Shown: piece by piece, positions 39,851-51,757 of the stretch
How positions within the stretch are numbered: position 1 is the first letter of the stretch
Layout of the letters: every line of letters begins with the position of its first letter
Assembly: GCA_009746045.1 (NCBI GenBank)
Contig: RPFO01001180.1
Coordinates: forward strand, 62,001 to 126,000
Source of the DNA: Mesostigma viride
Taxonomy: Eukaryota > Streptophyta > Mesostigmatophyceae > Mesostigmatales > Mesostigmataceae
Reading direction: 5' to 3'
DNA length: 64,000 nt
Program-made: the position numbers and the translations under genes
The notes under the pieces: generated by a model
What the model was told of the DNA's origin: nothing
Database searches by the model: none
What the model saw: only the letters and a program-made list of their open reading frames with translations

Positions 39851-42800
39851 GAAGTGCAGTCACCAAGAGGCAGGAGCAATCCAGCAGGAAGACGTCGCCA
39901 ACAGGGTCGCCTCAGGAAGATCAAGGGTATCTCAGAAGTACACCCATGATGAAGAGAGGCCGTGGACAGGGTTGTCACCAGTGGGTACCCGTCAGCAGGT
40001 TGGGGAGGTGCCACAAAGCACAGCCAAAATAGCCCACCGATGGCCAGCGAAACCAGGATACCACATAGTCAGGGATCTATGAGGTGAGCCCGACAGGATG
40101 AACTGAAATCCCAGGGTGAATCCACGCTATGATCCTCACAGATCTCCTCCCCACCAGAACAAAATTCCCCCCCTCCAGTCGCACCAAAGGAGTGAGAGTG
40201 AGGTAAAGCCACATCTCCTTAGTAGCTAGTACACTCAAACCCATAGCCAGTGGCCTATGATAATCACAAGGCACACTATTTCTCCATAAGATGCCTGGGA
40301 AAACCATCCACAGCCTTGAGAGGGATAGCAGAAGATCAGTAATGCCTCACCAGCATTATGAACGGTATGCCCCAACTTGTAAATCGTAGCACACGCTACC
40401 CCCATGCAAGGGCTAGGTGCAGCCCAATCCCCTGCACGCCCTGCTCCCCACACAAATCCCCCTCAGCATAACTGGTAAACTGGAGACTACCAGCATGCCT
40501 AATAATTCCACCCCTCTGCGTAGAATAAGCTGTAATAATCCTGGTATCAGCTTCCCAAGATTGACAGCATGACCTAGCAGGAACAAACGCCATGGGATAC
40601 GCATGAAGACAGAGGCCCAGCCAACCAGAGAAGGGTGGGGGAGGCAAGTCTCTCAGCCCACTAAACCACTGGTGGCCTGCAGGGTCGCTCTATTAAGACG
40701 TCCTATGCACCTCATGACTAAAGATGGGGTGGGAACTACAGCATCCAAGACAGAGTTGCATACAAGGCAGCTTGAGAGCAGACTGAAAGCAATCACCAAT
40801 CAGCCAACTGATGTGCCCAAGCTTGGCAGGGCCCCAGCAACAAAAATCACTCCCCGCATCCATCCAGGTGGCACTACCATGCAAGGTAATGTGGGCATTA
40901 GGATCGAAGGAGCCCAAGACAAGGTTGCACAAGTAGGGCAGCGTAAGGGTATGCTGGATGAGGCCATCAGTCATCAAACAGATACACCCTCAGCTTGGCA
41001 GGGCCCTAGCAAGTAGACTGAACCATGTCCCCCTAGTCAAAGCATGGAAAGTAGTATCCATGTCCGTGGACCACGTAGACTGCCAAATGGTATTAATGTC
41101 AGTGTACCACGGATACTGATGCACATGAGGCAGGTTGTAAGGGTGGTAGAGGGCTGAATGGGTCCCCCAACTAACCCACACCTCTAAGCTCATGTGAGCC
41201 CCCGCCCAGCACCAAGTAGTCCAACTCCTCAATTAAGAGTCAACGGAGTGGGCATCATTGTCATCACTGTCATGCCAAAGATTCCAGCCTGCCCCACAGT
41301 TGTAGCTCCGTTGATCCCGCCCATCATCCAACCAACAAGGACATCCTACCCACGCAAACATGATGCCAGACCCCCCGTGCAAGCAGTCCCATTCATACAA
41401 CCATCATGCTGTGCAAGCAATCAGCTCAAGGGCGGATGGTGTACTATCAAGACAACAAGCCATCCTGGCACCATGCAAGCAAGAATAAGTCCATAGCAGG
41501 GCAAAGCAAGGGTAGGAGGTTACTCATCTGCACAAGGCTGGCTTGATGTCCACCAGCAGGCAGGACCCAGCACTGCGTCAGGAGCAGGCACCAGCATTAC
41601 AGATACTCGTCACTTGGGCGTCCCCAAGTCACCAGAGTCGCCAGCGGCCACCATGCAGTGCTTGCAGTCGCCACCACGAGTGCTCTCAGGCCCCACCATG
41701 AGTGCTGGTAGTCGCCACCAGGAGTGCTGGCACTCGTCACCATGAGTGCTTGCAGTTGCCACCAACAGCACTAGTCCACTACCAGGGTACTCTCCAACGT
41801 AGCCTCCATGCACCATGCCCGCCATAGACATGTTTCCAATCCCCCACTGGCCTCAAGCCCCCAAGAGGCTACTGCCACCACGCCCAATCAGCGTTGGACC
41901 ACCCCCACATGTGGGTATCCAACACAGCTGTTGCCTGACTGGACAACCAAGACTAGCTGCTTGCGCCGATCACGCTATGGGGAAGTGACTAAGCTGCTTT
42001 ATGGAGGCCTGGGACGGACACCAATGAGCCTGGCTCCAGAAGCTGCTTGGAAGAAGGACCACATGCTGTCAACTGCCCGGACTAAACGTCAATCAGGCTG
42101 CAGGAAGGAGCCAGCACTCTTCACTATGGCACTCAGAAAACTGCCTAGTAGGCAAGCCACAGACTGCCAACCTATTAAGATAGCAGACTCGAACAGGGCT
42201 ACTACCAAGTGCCAGGTAGCCAGAACTCCTAAGCCGGAGGAGCACAAGGGCCTGAGGTGGTCCAACAGCCAGCAGAATTGCCCAAAAGTCGAAAAAATGG
42301 GCCTAAAAACGCCTTGACCAGTGTCAAAAATTCTGATCTGAGAACTATATCAGATATATTCACAGATAAGAACTATGACAGCAGCCCTGGTGTCCATACT
42401 TGCTGTCCTAGTGCACCTCCTAGGCCCAACAGGGACCATCTGCCAACAAGCAGTGGTAACCATCTGTCCTGGGAGAAGTAAATGCGTGGTCACAATGGTC
42501 TGGCGCAGGTAAGGGCCCCAACTGGCAAGTGACCCACACCCCACTTGTAAAGGGACGTTGTCAAGCAAGTGGTCCACCCCCTCTGGGAACATGTGTCAAA
42601 GGACACCGTCTAGCAAGTGGGCAACCCATGCAAGAGACACCTGGCAACTCATGGGTGCACGTGTGATACCCTCTAGGGGACAACCCACTGCAGGTATCCC
42701 GATGTCCCCTGATGTGTGGTGGCATCTACCATGCCATATGCCTCCATGATAGCATCTGGCACCCTTTGGCAGACCTGGGATATCCACTCCCCCGCAGAAA

Positions 42801-43878
42801 TTTTCTCAGGGTAACTAGACACAGCTGTCCAAGTATGATAGTGGAAACCCCGTAAATGCTGTTGTTCTGCCCTGGCATGTGTGATGCCGTCTGGAAATTA
42901 CATTGCAGACATCCAGGATGTCCACTCCCCCGCAAAAAATTGCTCAGGGTAACCAGACGTAGCTGCCACCAATCTGGACAACTCCTAGGGAGCTCGCCCT
43001 ACCCATAGTACCATGATGATAGTGGGAACAACACAAATGCCGTTGTTCTCCTCCCCACCAAAACCAAACCACCATACACGTGGGAGGAACCAAAGCTCAA
43101 CCTAGAACGCCTCCACTGTCATGATGCTCAACAAGAAAAGGAAGAGTTTCCCCCACAACTGAAACAAATGTTTGGCGACGCGTGAATTAAGGACGTGCCA
43201 CAGTCCTTAAACAGCAAGGGTAGGCTGCCCATGCACCGAAGAAAAGGATCCTGAAAGATTGTCAAGTGAGTGCAAAAGGAACCTTGCGTAAAAAGGCAGC
43301 CATGAATCCCTACTGTCCGCTCATCCGGAGCCACCCTCAAAAGACACGAGGTGTAACCTGAGCCACACCGTAAAAATGTCGTCAAAGAAAAGCAGCACCG
43401 GGAAAAAAAAACAACCTTAGACGGCGACGTCGTCAGGCGGTCGCGGTGGTGGTCGTGCGTGCAGCCGCAACCCGGAAACCGGGTGATAGGTGCCGTCGGC
43501 AGCAACAGTGCGTCGGCTCAGCCATAACCCGTAGCGCCATGTCAGCCTGGCCGAAAACAGAGCCTGCAGGGAAAAAAGACAGCTCCTAGCAGGATTCTGG
43601 AGCCGGACCTGCTGAGCTACTGGCCCAACACTCCGCATGCCCTGCTCGAAACGTAGCAACACTTGCGTAATGCCGATATATAAAGATGTTTGGAGCTAGG
43701 CAGAGACTGCGGCGTCAGCAGCCACGACAGACAGGGCGGTGGTCGGACTTCAGCACGATGCGGCCAGCCAGCCGAAAGCCCGTAAGTAAGGACGCTTGTC
43801 AATGAAATATTGCACGAATTTAAAGAAAGGGACGGTGACTTAGTGGTGCGTTAATAATGGCTTATGCAACACCCTTTT
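39851..43878. other. Gypsy-2 internal region without pol
   Basis: About 4 kb where pol should be, with no RT, integrase or protease motifs on either strand. Short degenerate repeats occur: GTCGCCACCA-GAGTGCT units at 41636-41770, CTTGGCAGGGCC at about 40821 and 40993, and a diverged duplication of about 130 bp at 42745-42870 and 42883-43055. The origin of the sequence is unknown. Confidence 0.4.
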
Positions 43879-44112
43879 CTAGGGAGAGGTGAAGGAGAAG
43901 AAGGTCGCCCACACCTGGTTCCGTAGGGATGAAGGTGATTGTGTAACCCGCCTCACTTCAGTCATAGAAGTACGATTGAAATTAAGTTGACGCCGTGGAG
44001 TATGAGTAGTTGTCTCAGCACCTTCCCTAGCAATGGGTTCCAGAGATGATGACGGATCTCCCAAACCTTGATTAGTAGGGGGTAAAGGTGATTGTGTCTT
44101 CGAACTACTCAT
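43879..44112 (-). pseudogene. Gypsy-2 gag N-terminus
   Basis: 77 codons from ATG at 44112 (MSSSKTQSPLPPTNQG). Shares layout and HTPRRQLNF with the Gypsy-1 gag start (STPRRQLFG). The rest of gag, including the zinc knuckle, is not found downstream. Confidence 0.65.
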
Positions 44113-44324
44113 ACTTCCACATGGAGTCGCGATCGTCTGCCTAGTAGAGACAACGGTTACGGCTGACTTCTAGTGTTACAGAGCAAGACAGTCACATCAG
44201 GATGTGTCTCAGTCTGTAACACCGTAAGTTTTCCGCAACTCTATGAATCTTCTCGGATGACAGACATCTGATCAACGTTGTACTACCCGGAAGGTTGCGA
44301 CTTCAAGAGAAACACCAAAGTAGA

Positions 44325-44338
44325 GACCCCGATACCAA
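44325..44338 (-). promoter_or_regulatory. Gypsy-2 primer binding site
   Basis: Minus strand reads TTGGTATCGGGGTC next to the 5' LTR; TGGTATC fits the end of initiator methionine tRNA, as in Gypsy-1. Confidence 0.6.
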
Positions 44339-45118
44339 TGTAACGACTAAAAATGATCATCAACATCATCCACAGTCCAATATGAAAGATCTTTTACCTG
44401 GGTTGCTTTCCTGAGTCGCAGAACTTCAAGTATCCGAGCAACGTTGAGATGGAAATTCCACAGCACGTGATTTAGGGAATCACAACCCCTTGTAGACACA
44501 AAGACAAGCTCGTGTATAGACGACCTCTGTGGAACTGAAGGACGTCTATAGCCAAGGGGCTCTTATGGATTGGACAACAAAGCCAAGCTTTATTATACCA
44601 TGGTGAATCAAAACCAACGTAGCAACAATGGCGACCCCACGTCCTTGATATCGACGTGCTTGTCGAACTTGCTCCAACCTTAGCCTGAAGAGAACCAATC
44701 AGAACCATGGGATTCTATACAAGATCTTCGTATCCATCCTAGTCACACAGAACAGAACAACACCACACACAGCCTGGCAGAATCTTTCCATGAGATCCTA
44801 AATCTGTCGTAAGCACTGAAGTCCCAAAGGAGCATTTAAGACTCAATAGTACCAACTAACAAACTACAACCCCACGTGGATCAGGCCACGACCAATGAGG
44901 GCTCCTATCAGTAGTATCAGCCAACAAACTACAACCCTACGTGGATCAGGCCACGACCAATGAGGGTTCCTATCAGTTGGTTGACAAAGTATCAGCTCCA
45001 AGTACCGTCGTCTTAGAAACCTCATAACTTTCTCAATACTGATCCAAAAGTCCTCAAATAAAAGCCAAACATTCACAAAACAAAGGATGTAACAACAAAG
45101 TCATTTTTGCTTGTTACA
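44339..45118 (-). repeat. Gypsy-2 right (5') LTR
   Basis: 780 bp, uninterrupted. It shows the intact TATACCATGGTGAATC target into which copia inserted in the other LTR. The target duplication CTATC follows. Confidence 0.95.
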
Positions 45119-45178
45119 CTATCATACATCCTAAGCTACTTCCTGCAAGGGTGGGGATGTAAAGGACCCTTGCTCTAG

Positions 45179-45400
45179 GTGCACCAGGGCACTTGCATCC
45201 CCATGATCTTCAAGCTATGCCCAGCGAAGGGGGAGCCTGTCATGGGGGGGAAGATCAGCATAGCTATACAAAAAAAAAAAAAAGATGAGACAATCATGCT
45301 TGTTAAATTTCCTAGGACCCACAACTGGGGGGTCGTAGTCTTTGACAATGTCCGCCTGGGCAACGCTACTAATCCTACATATCCGAGGTCCCATGTCTGA
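45179..45400 (+). CDS. Small ORF, possibly coding
   Basis: 73 codons with balanced composition (GTCIPMIFKLCPAKGEP; MLVKFPRTHNWGVVVFDNV). A run of 13 A at about 45272 encodes KKKK and sits inside an otherwise protein-like frame. I do not recognise the product. It may be an exon or a retrocopy fragment; there are no neighbours to support either. Confidence 0.3.
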   Translation: MHQGTCIPMIFKLCPAKGEPVMGGKISIAIQKKKKDETIMLVKFPRTHNWGVVVFDNVRLGNATNPTYPRSHV

Positions 45401-45525
45401 ATAAGAGGGGTTGAGCGGATGACGCCAACAGTGTCTGTGCTCTGCATGTCAGCTAAAATCATATCGCGGAGACAAACATATGGCGGTATGTCCAATGTTG
45501 GCCACAGCGTCGCCTAACAGGTTCG

Positions 45526-45562
45526 TTCTTACATGGTCGGCAAGGGCCTGACCATGTAAGAA
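45526..45562. repeat. 13-bp hairpin
   Basis: TTCTTACATGGTC pairs perfectly with GACCATGTAAGAA across an 11-base loop. No gene or terminator context is visible. Confidence 0.8.
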
Positions 45563-45704
45563 GATATCTCCCTGGCTGGCCAGTCCACAAGGAACCAGCA
45601 GGGACCTCATCTGAATCAACCTGATTTATTAACTAACTACTTAATTCATTTATTTAACTCATGCCCCCATTAGGGAGTCAAGGAGCATTAGTTAGCCCCG
45701 ATTC

Positions 45705-45989
45705 ATTCATTAATTAATTATTAAACACGTGCTCCCGTTGGGGAGTCACGGAGCGCCGAAGTGCTTTTGATCCCTGTGTGTGCACAACATGAGAAAGGGC
45801 AGAGACCCCCAGTCTCCTTCATGCCTAAGGCATGCCACAGCTGCATTCGGGAACGCTAGCTAAACGGACACGCTAACGATCCGGCAATCTGTGGGTGCAA
45901 TAAGACCCATGTGAGCATGGCATAACACTAGGAGCGTGGGCAAGTAATCTCATCATAGCCAGGACGTAGCATGGATGTACTAGGACTAT
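45705..45989 (-). mobile_element. SINE-like retroposon, copy 2
   Basis: Inverse copy of 22888-23152, with a (TTAA)n-like tail at 45705-45725 and the CTCCC/GGGAG hairpin next to it. It extends about 17 bp further at its 5' end than copy 1. CCCCGAT on both sides (about 45698 and 45991) may be a short target duplication. Just left of it (about 45650-45695) is another, more diverged 3' end of the same kind. Confidence 0.65.
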
Positions 45990-45999
45990 ACCCCGATCA

Positions 46000-46654
46000 A
46001 TGGATGGATGGATGGATGGATGGATGGATGGATGGATGGATGGATGGATGGATGGATGGATGGATGGATGGATGGATGGATGGATGGATGGATGGATGGA
46101 TGGATGGATGGATGGATGGATGGATGGATGGATGGATGGATGGATGGATGGATGGATGGATGGATGGATGGATGGATGGATGGATGGATGGATGGATGGA
46201 TGGATGGATGGATGGATGGATGGATGGATGGATGGATGGATGGATGGATGGATGGATGGATGGATGGATGGATGGATGGATGGATGGATGGATGGATGGA
46301 TGGATGGATGGATGGATGGATGGATGGATGGATGGATGGATGGATGGATGGATGGATGGATGGATGGATGGATGGATGGATGGATGGATGGATGGATGGA
46401 TGGATGGATGGATGGATGGATGGATGGATGGATGGATGGATGGATGGATGGATGGATGGATGGATGGATGGATGGATGGATAATTCCATCTCCGATGGAT
46501 GGATGGATGGATGGATGGATGGATGGATGGATGGATGGATGGATGGATGGATGGATGGATGGATGGATGGATGGATGGATGGATGGATGGATGGATGGAT
46601 GGATGGATGGATGGATGGATGGATGGATGGATGGATGGATGGATGGATGGATGG
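46000..46654 (+). repeat. (ATGG)n array 1
   Basis: About 160 tetranucleotide units, interrupted once at 46482-46493 by AATTCCATCTCC. All long open frames across it are products of the repeat. Confidence 0.98.
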
Positions 46655-47147
46655 GGTGGTTTGTTTGGGTTAGGACAGATTTGTCCATTTAGGACAGTCC
46701 TGCAGCCAAAGCGTGAAAACATTAGCTTATTGGTGCCTTACGCATGCTTGCTTCTGCATGATAACTTTTTGAATGGGATTCAACTGTTTTTATGTGTATA
46801 TAACTGCCGTCTTGTTTCACGTGTATGTATGTGAATCCACAAATGTTCTCAGCATTGAGTTATGCACAATGCACATCAATCAATTTATTAATAGTAATTA
46901 GTAATCATGTAGACTGCGTCACGTGAGCATAGATTAAGTGAGACAACTATTCCTTGACGCAAGGCGGTCCAACGTCGTGTAAGTACAAGCCGTTACTAGT
47001 TGTATGAGAAATAAATCGTTGTCCTGATTAGCCAAGATGTTGCACTACCACAATACCCATGATGTTGCTCTTAATAATAATGCCATGTCCTATAGTGCAT
47101 GAATGGGCGGTGATCTAAGCATGTCATAAAACATCCTATTCCAGCGA
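46655..47147. other. Flank of ATGG array; LINE-end remnant
   Basis: 46655-46697 (TTTGGGTTAGGACAGATTTG) matches, in inverse orientation, the flank of the second array at 54809-54858. 46905-46930 carries CTGCGTCACGTGAGCAT, a remnant of the LINE 3' end. Otherwise nothing recognised. Confidence 0.6.
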
Positions 47148-47855
47148 GCAGCGGGCAGCGGGCAGCGCGCAGCGGGCAGCGGGCAGCGCGCAGCGGGCAG
47201 CGGGCAGCGCGCAGCGGGCAGCGGGCAGCGGGCAGCGGGCAGCGGGCAGCGGGCAGCGGGCAGCGGGCAGCGGGCAGCGGGCAGCGCGCAGCGGGCAGCG
47301 GGCAGCGGGCAGCGGGCAGCGGGCAGCGGGCAGCGGGCAGCGGGCAGCGGGCAGCGGGCAGCGGGCTGCGGGCAGCGGGCTGCGGGCAGCGGGCAGCGGG
47401 CAGCGGGCAGCGGGCAGCGGGCTGCGGGCAGCGGGCAGCGGGCAGCGGGCAGCGGGCTGCGGGCAGCGGGCAGCGGGCAGCGGGCAGCGGGCAGCGGGCA
47501 GCGGGCAGCGGGCAGCGGGCAGCGGGCAGCGGGCAGCGGGCAGCGGGCTGCGGGCTGCGGGCAGCGGGCTGCGGGCAGCGGGCAGCGGGCAGCGGGCAGC
47601 GGGCAGCGGGCTGCGGGCAGCGGGCAGCGGGCAGCGGGCAGCGGGCTGCGCGCAGCGGGCAGCGGGCAGCGGGCAGCGGGCAGCGGGCAGCGGGCAGCGG
47701 GCAGCGGGCAGCGGGCAGCGGGCAGCGGGCAGCGGGCAGCGGGCAGCGGGCTGCGGGCAGCGGGCAGCGGGCAGCGGGCAGCGGGCAGCGGGCAGCGGGC
47801 AGCGGGCAGCGGGCAGCGGGCAGCGGGCAGCGGGCAGCGGGCAGCGGGCAGCGGG
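47148..47855 (+). repeat. 7-bp GCAGCGG array, about 100 units
   Basis: About 708 bp of GCAGCGG with scattered GCTGCGG and GCGCAGC variants. The variants are spread along the array in clusters. The array is highly G+C rich and G-biased on the plus strand. Confidence 0.98.
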
Positions 47856-47949
47856 GCAAAGTACTGCCAAAAAAAGGGACCCTGCTTTGGGCTGGGCGGA
47901 GCCAGCGGGTTACTCTAGTAATAATTAGTCACAAGGTCCTGTTGGGACG

Positions 47950-48812
47950 CTAACGCGGTGGCGCAAATTCGTATGGCACATACATGCGTGGCGCCTCGCG
48001 TGGCGCAGATTCACATGGCACATACATGCGCGGCGCCTCGCGTGGCGTAGATTCACATGGCACATACATGCGCGGCGCCTCGCGTGGCGCAGATTCACAT
48101 GGCACATACATGCGCGGCGCCTCGCGTGGCGCAGATTCGTACGGCACATACATGCGCGGCGCCTCGCGTGGCGCAGATTCGTATGGCACATACATGCGCG
48201 GCGCCTCGCGTGGCGCAGATTCGTACGGCACATACATGCGCGGTGCCTCGCGTGGCGCAGATTCGCATGGCACATACATGTGCGGCGCCTCGCGTGGCGC
48301 AGATTCACATGGCACATACATGCGCGGCGCCTCGCGTGGCGCAGATTCGCATGGCACATACATGCGCGGTGCCTCGCGTGGCGCAGATTCGCATGGCACA
48401 TACATGCGCGGCGCCTCGCGTGGCGCAGATTCGCATGGCACATACATGCGCGGCGCAGATTCGCATGGCACATACATGCGCGGCGCCTCGCGTGGCGCAG
48501 ATTCGTATGGCACATACATGCGCGGCGCCTCGCGTGGCGCAGATTTGCGTGGCACATACATGCGCGGCGCCTCGCGTGGCGCAGATTCGTATGGCACATA
48601 CATGCGCGGCGCCTCGCGTGGCGCATAGTCTGGTGCCGGCACCGCTGCCGCTGTTGCCGCAGGGGGCGCACTGGCTGCCGGCACCGCTGCCGCCGCTGCC
48701 GCCGCTGCCGTGGTGGGCACACCGGCTGCCGCCACCGCTGCTTTGGTGGGTGCGGCGGCTGCCGCCCCCGCTGCCACTGCCGCCGCCGCCTCTTTATGCT
48801 TCTGCAGCAGTC

Positions 48813-48843
<31 letters not shown>

Positions 48844-50639
48844 CTGCTGCAGCTTTGTCATCATGGCATTAAATTGCTGCTGTTGCTGTTGCTGTTGCTG
48901 CTTCATCATGCTGTCGAATTGCTGCAGCAGCGCTGCCATCCCCTTCGAATTTTCAGCCGGGGCGTCAGGCTGCTTGGCAGGCGCTGAGCCGTTTTCTGAG
49001 CGGCGCTGGCGCTTGACTGGTTTCGTCGCCGCAGCTTCTTTGGCAGGCTGCTTGCTCACGATGCGCTTGCCGCGCCCATGCACGTTGGTGACCTCCTGCA
49101 ACGCGGGCAGCCCTGCAATTTGTGGGTCGGGCATGTCAGAGTCTTGTGTTATGCAAGCTGGCAGACGTGGCAGCGTAGCCGGGTATTTCGCCAAGAGGGC
49201 CGATCCTGGAAACTGCTCAGCGGACAAGATGAATGGCGGTGGGCCAGCACTCAATATCTGGGGCAGCAGGTCCGCCTTGTTCTTGATGGCCCAACTCATC
49301 ACCGCCTGCATGTCCTCATTCCAAGCGGATGATGGGAGAACGCCCTTGTGCTCCAACCCCAGGGTAGTGGGAAACGTGGTGGCATTCTTGTCGTTGACAA
49401 CGATGACCACTGCGTCGAAAAATCCGATCGCGGACGGTCGCCTGGTTGGGCTGCCTTTGAGCAAGTCGGTCGAGCAAGTTTTTAAATTTCTTGTAGCGGC
49501 TCTGCCTCACAAAATGCGCGCAGATTGACGAGCTCGCGATTGCCCCCACTACCACCCCCACATGAGGCCATTCGGGGATTGCAAGGGCCACGATATCATC
49601 CTCGCTGTCGCTGGTGGAAGCACCGCCTGGTGTTGTGTGCATCCCCGGCCCTGCCGGTGGAGGAGAAAAAGCTAGTTCTTTTCTTGTGTCGCCGACATCG
49701 AAATGACGCGACGCCGAAGCCCGAAAGGTACCAGCTGCAGGGCCCGGGGTGTTCTCCTTCTTGGAGGCGTCGCGCTCAACCACGGGAATGTGCGCGCCGC
49801 CAACAGCATGCTTGCCAACCGTGGGGCCCATCGCAGCACGCAAAGCTGCATCACCTTGGCCGCTCTTGTCCTGATTGCCATCACCCATCGCACCCTTGCC
49901 TGCGCCGTTCTTTTCCTCCTCGCCATCACCCATCGCACCATAGCCTGCGCCGTTCTTTTCCTCCTCGCCATCACCCATCGCACCATTGCCGCCTGCGCCG
50001 TTCTTTTCCTCCTCGCCATCACCCATCGCGCCATTGCCGCCTGCGCCGTTCTTTTCCTCCTCGCCATCACCCATCGCACCATTGCCGCCTGCGCCGCTCT
50101 CCTCCTCGACGCCACCACCAAGCGCAACACCGCCTGGGCCGTTCTTCTCCTCGACGCCACCACCCGTTGCATCATCATCGACATGACCCTCGTCATGCAA
50201 TATTATCACCAGAACCCAGCTCACCATCGTCGACCCTTCCATCCACGACTTTGGCTAGCTTAACGAGTTTCCGTGATGGAACCTTAACGACCTTGCCCTT
50301 GCCGCCCAGCGAATAAAGAGCACCAAGGCCGGCCAGTTGGGCGTCGACCACCTTTTCCTTAAAATCGACAGGCGAGGCCTCCTTGCTGATGGCGGTAGGC
50401 GGCCAAGGGCCGCCACACTCCTGGCAGGTCCACTCTGTGCCATCCTCACCCGCCGATGCATCCCTAAACATCCCGGTGCACAGCCCATGCAAGTGCTTGC
50501 CACACTGGCCTGAGCATGGATGGTTGGCTCCGCCCAGCAGCTCATTTTTGTCGACACTATCAAATCCGGTTGCATGATCAGCGCCGGGCAATTTCTTGCA
50601 TCTATCGCCTGCGTAGCAGGGGCCGCTTGACCCCTGCAT
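47950..50639 (-). CDS. Repeat-tailed zinc-finger protein of unknown function (gene A)
   Basis: ATG at 50639, TAG at 47950, with frame changes near 50200 and 49450. N-terminal Cys/His-rich PHD-like finger (CYAGDRC, HPCSGQCGKHLHGLC, WTCQECG). Then acidic 16-residue repeats (GDGEEEKNGAGGNGAM) at about 49880-50100, a folded segment (AIGFFDAVVIVVNDKN, SWAIKNKADLLPQIL) at 49150-49450, a basic KRQRR patch, polyglutamine and polyalanine (48630-48950), and sixteen units of a 14-residue repeat (MYVPCESAPREAPR). The layout suggests a nuclear chromatin-associated protein or a transposon accessory protein. Family not recognised. The frame changes could be small introns, indels or decay. Confidence 0.5.
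47965..48630 (-). repeat. 42-bp coding minisatellite in gene A
   Basis: Sixteen units of 42 bp (14 codons), one of them shortened to 30 bp; all lengths are multiples of three, so the frame is kept. Variation is concentrated at two codons (PYE, PCE or PRK). Confidence 0.95.
49885..50100 (-). repeat. 48-bp coding minisatellite in gene A
   Basis: Four to five units of about 42-48 bp encoding the acidic GDGEEEKNGAG repeat. Confidence 0.85.
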
Positions 50640-50841
50640 TCTTCGCTTGATACAGATTTAACCACCGGAAAATAGACAAAGATTGCACGCAACCTTCCAA
50701 TAATGCCGGCTGCGATTTAACCTTCGTTTGCTGGGCGCTGCACGCTGCAATGTATCGAGTCAATTTGCGCGGGATCTGGAACTTTGAATATATGTTTAGG
50801 CAAGAGGCTGCGGCGTCATTTGGCTGCAGCTGGGTAACTAC

Positions 50842-51300
50842 TTGCGTCTTGCGGCCAAGATACGCAGCCTGCCTCGAGAGGGCTGCGTATCTTTGCCGCA
50901 GCCTGCCTCACCAGCTAAAAACCTTGCGGCCAAGATACGCAGCCTGCCTCCTCGAGGATTTACTTGCGTCTTGCGGCCAAGATACGCAGCCTGCCTCGAC
51001 TCTCGAGGCAGGCTGCGTATCTTGGCCGCAAGACGCAAGTAGTTACTTCCCCAGCTGCCGAGGCAGGCTGCGTATCTTGGCCGCAGCCTGCCTCACCAGC
51101 TAAAAACCTTGCGGCCAAGATACGCAGCCTGCCTCCTCGAGGATATCCTCGAGGAGGCAGGCTGCGTATCTTGGCCGCAAGGTTTTTAGCTGGTGAGGCA
51201 GGCTGCGGCCAAGATACGCAGCCCTCTCGAGGCAGGCTGCGTATCTTGGCCGCAAGACGCAAGTAATTACTTCCCCAGCTGCCGAGGCAGGCTGCGTACA
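50842..51300. repeat. Cluster of inverted modules with long palindromes
   Basis: A module, CTTGCGGCCAAGATACGCAG followed by CCTGCCTC, occurs about ten times in both orientations. Two perfect structures stand out: 50962-51040 (38-bp arms, 3-base spacer) and 51066-51223 (79-bp arms, no spacer). The modules are joined at CTCGAG-containing borders. There is no coding function. It lies between the divergent genes A and B. Confidence 0.95.
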
Positions 51301-51757
51301 TTTTGGCGGCAAGTTCCCCAGCTGTTCGCTGCTTAGGCAAGTTGTTGCAACGACTTCGCCACGTGACTGCCAACAGGGGCGCCTGCGTTCAAGTCTTCAG
51401 TGCGTGCCCTGGCGGCACATCATTATTACGTAAATAGCCGTGAAGCTTTCGGTACCTTAGCAGTTTATAGTTGGATTTATGGCAGACAAGGCTGACTGCA
51501 GGATATTATTTTGTGGTTTAACAAGTGACGCCGAAATGAATAGGCACGGAGCCGAAAAATAGCCGACGTAGTTGATTTGGAGACGAGTTGTTAGCATTGA
51601 TGACAAAAATGGGATTAGGTTTACACAGGACAGTAATAGCCGGCGCTGAGCTGCTTACTCTTATGAGGTCCGGCATCCATTCAGCGCCGGGGGAGTCCTG
51701 ATTTTGGTTTAGGTTGAAACTTTTATAAATGTTAGAGATAAAGGCTAGGATAGCAAA

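Larger units (their letters stand above)
29184..45118 (-). mobile_element. Deleted Ty3/gypsy element (Gypsy-2), hosting a copia insertion
   Basis: Two 780-bp LTRs: the left one (29184-29447 plus 37277-37792) is split by the copia element, the right one is 44339-45118. The target duplication is CTATC (29179-29183 and 45119-45123). It keeps the gag start (43879-44112), a short RT/RNase H junction remnant near 39764-39850 and the third ORF (38151-38968), but lacks protease, RT core, integrase and chromodomain. It must be non-autonomous. LTRs start TGTAACGACTAAAAATG as in Gypsy-1. Confidence 0.9.

Noticed and set aside
45873-46834. MDGW / HPSI repeat ORFs in the ATGG arrays
   Set aside because: All frames are open because the tetranucleotide lacks stops; no coding evidence.
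47071-47870. ORFs of 244-262 codons in the heptamer array
   Set aside because: The 7-bp repeat gives a 21-bp frame cycle without stops; not a gene.
47984-48987. Plus-strand and other-frame ORFs opposite gene A
   Set aside because: Shadow frames of the minus-strand 42-bp coding repeat; the minus frame alone extends into non-repeat protein-like sequence.
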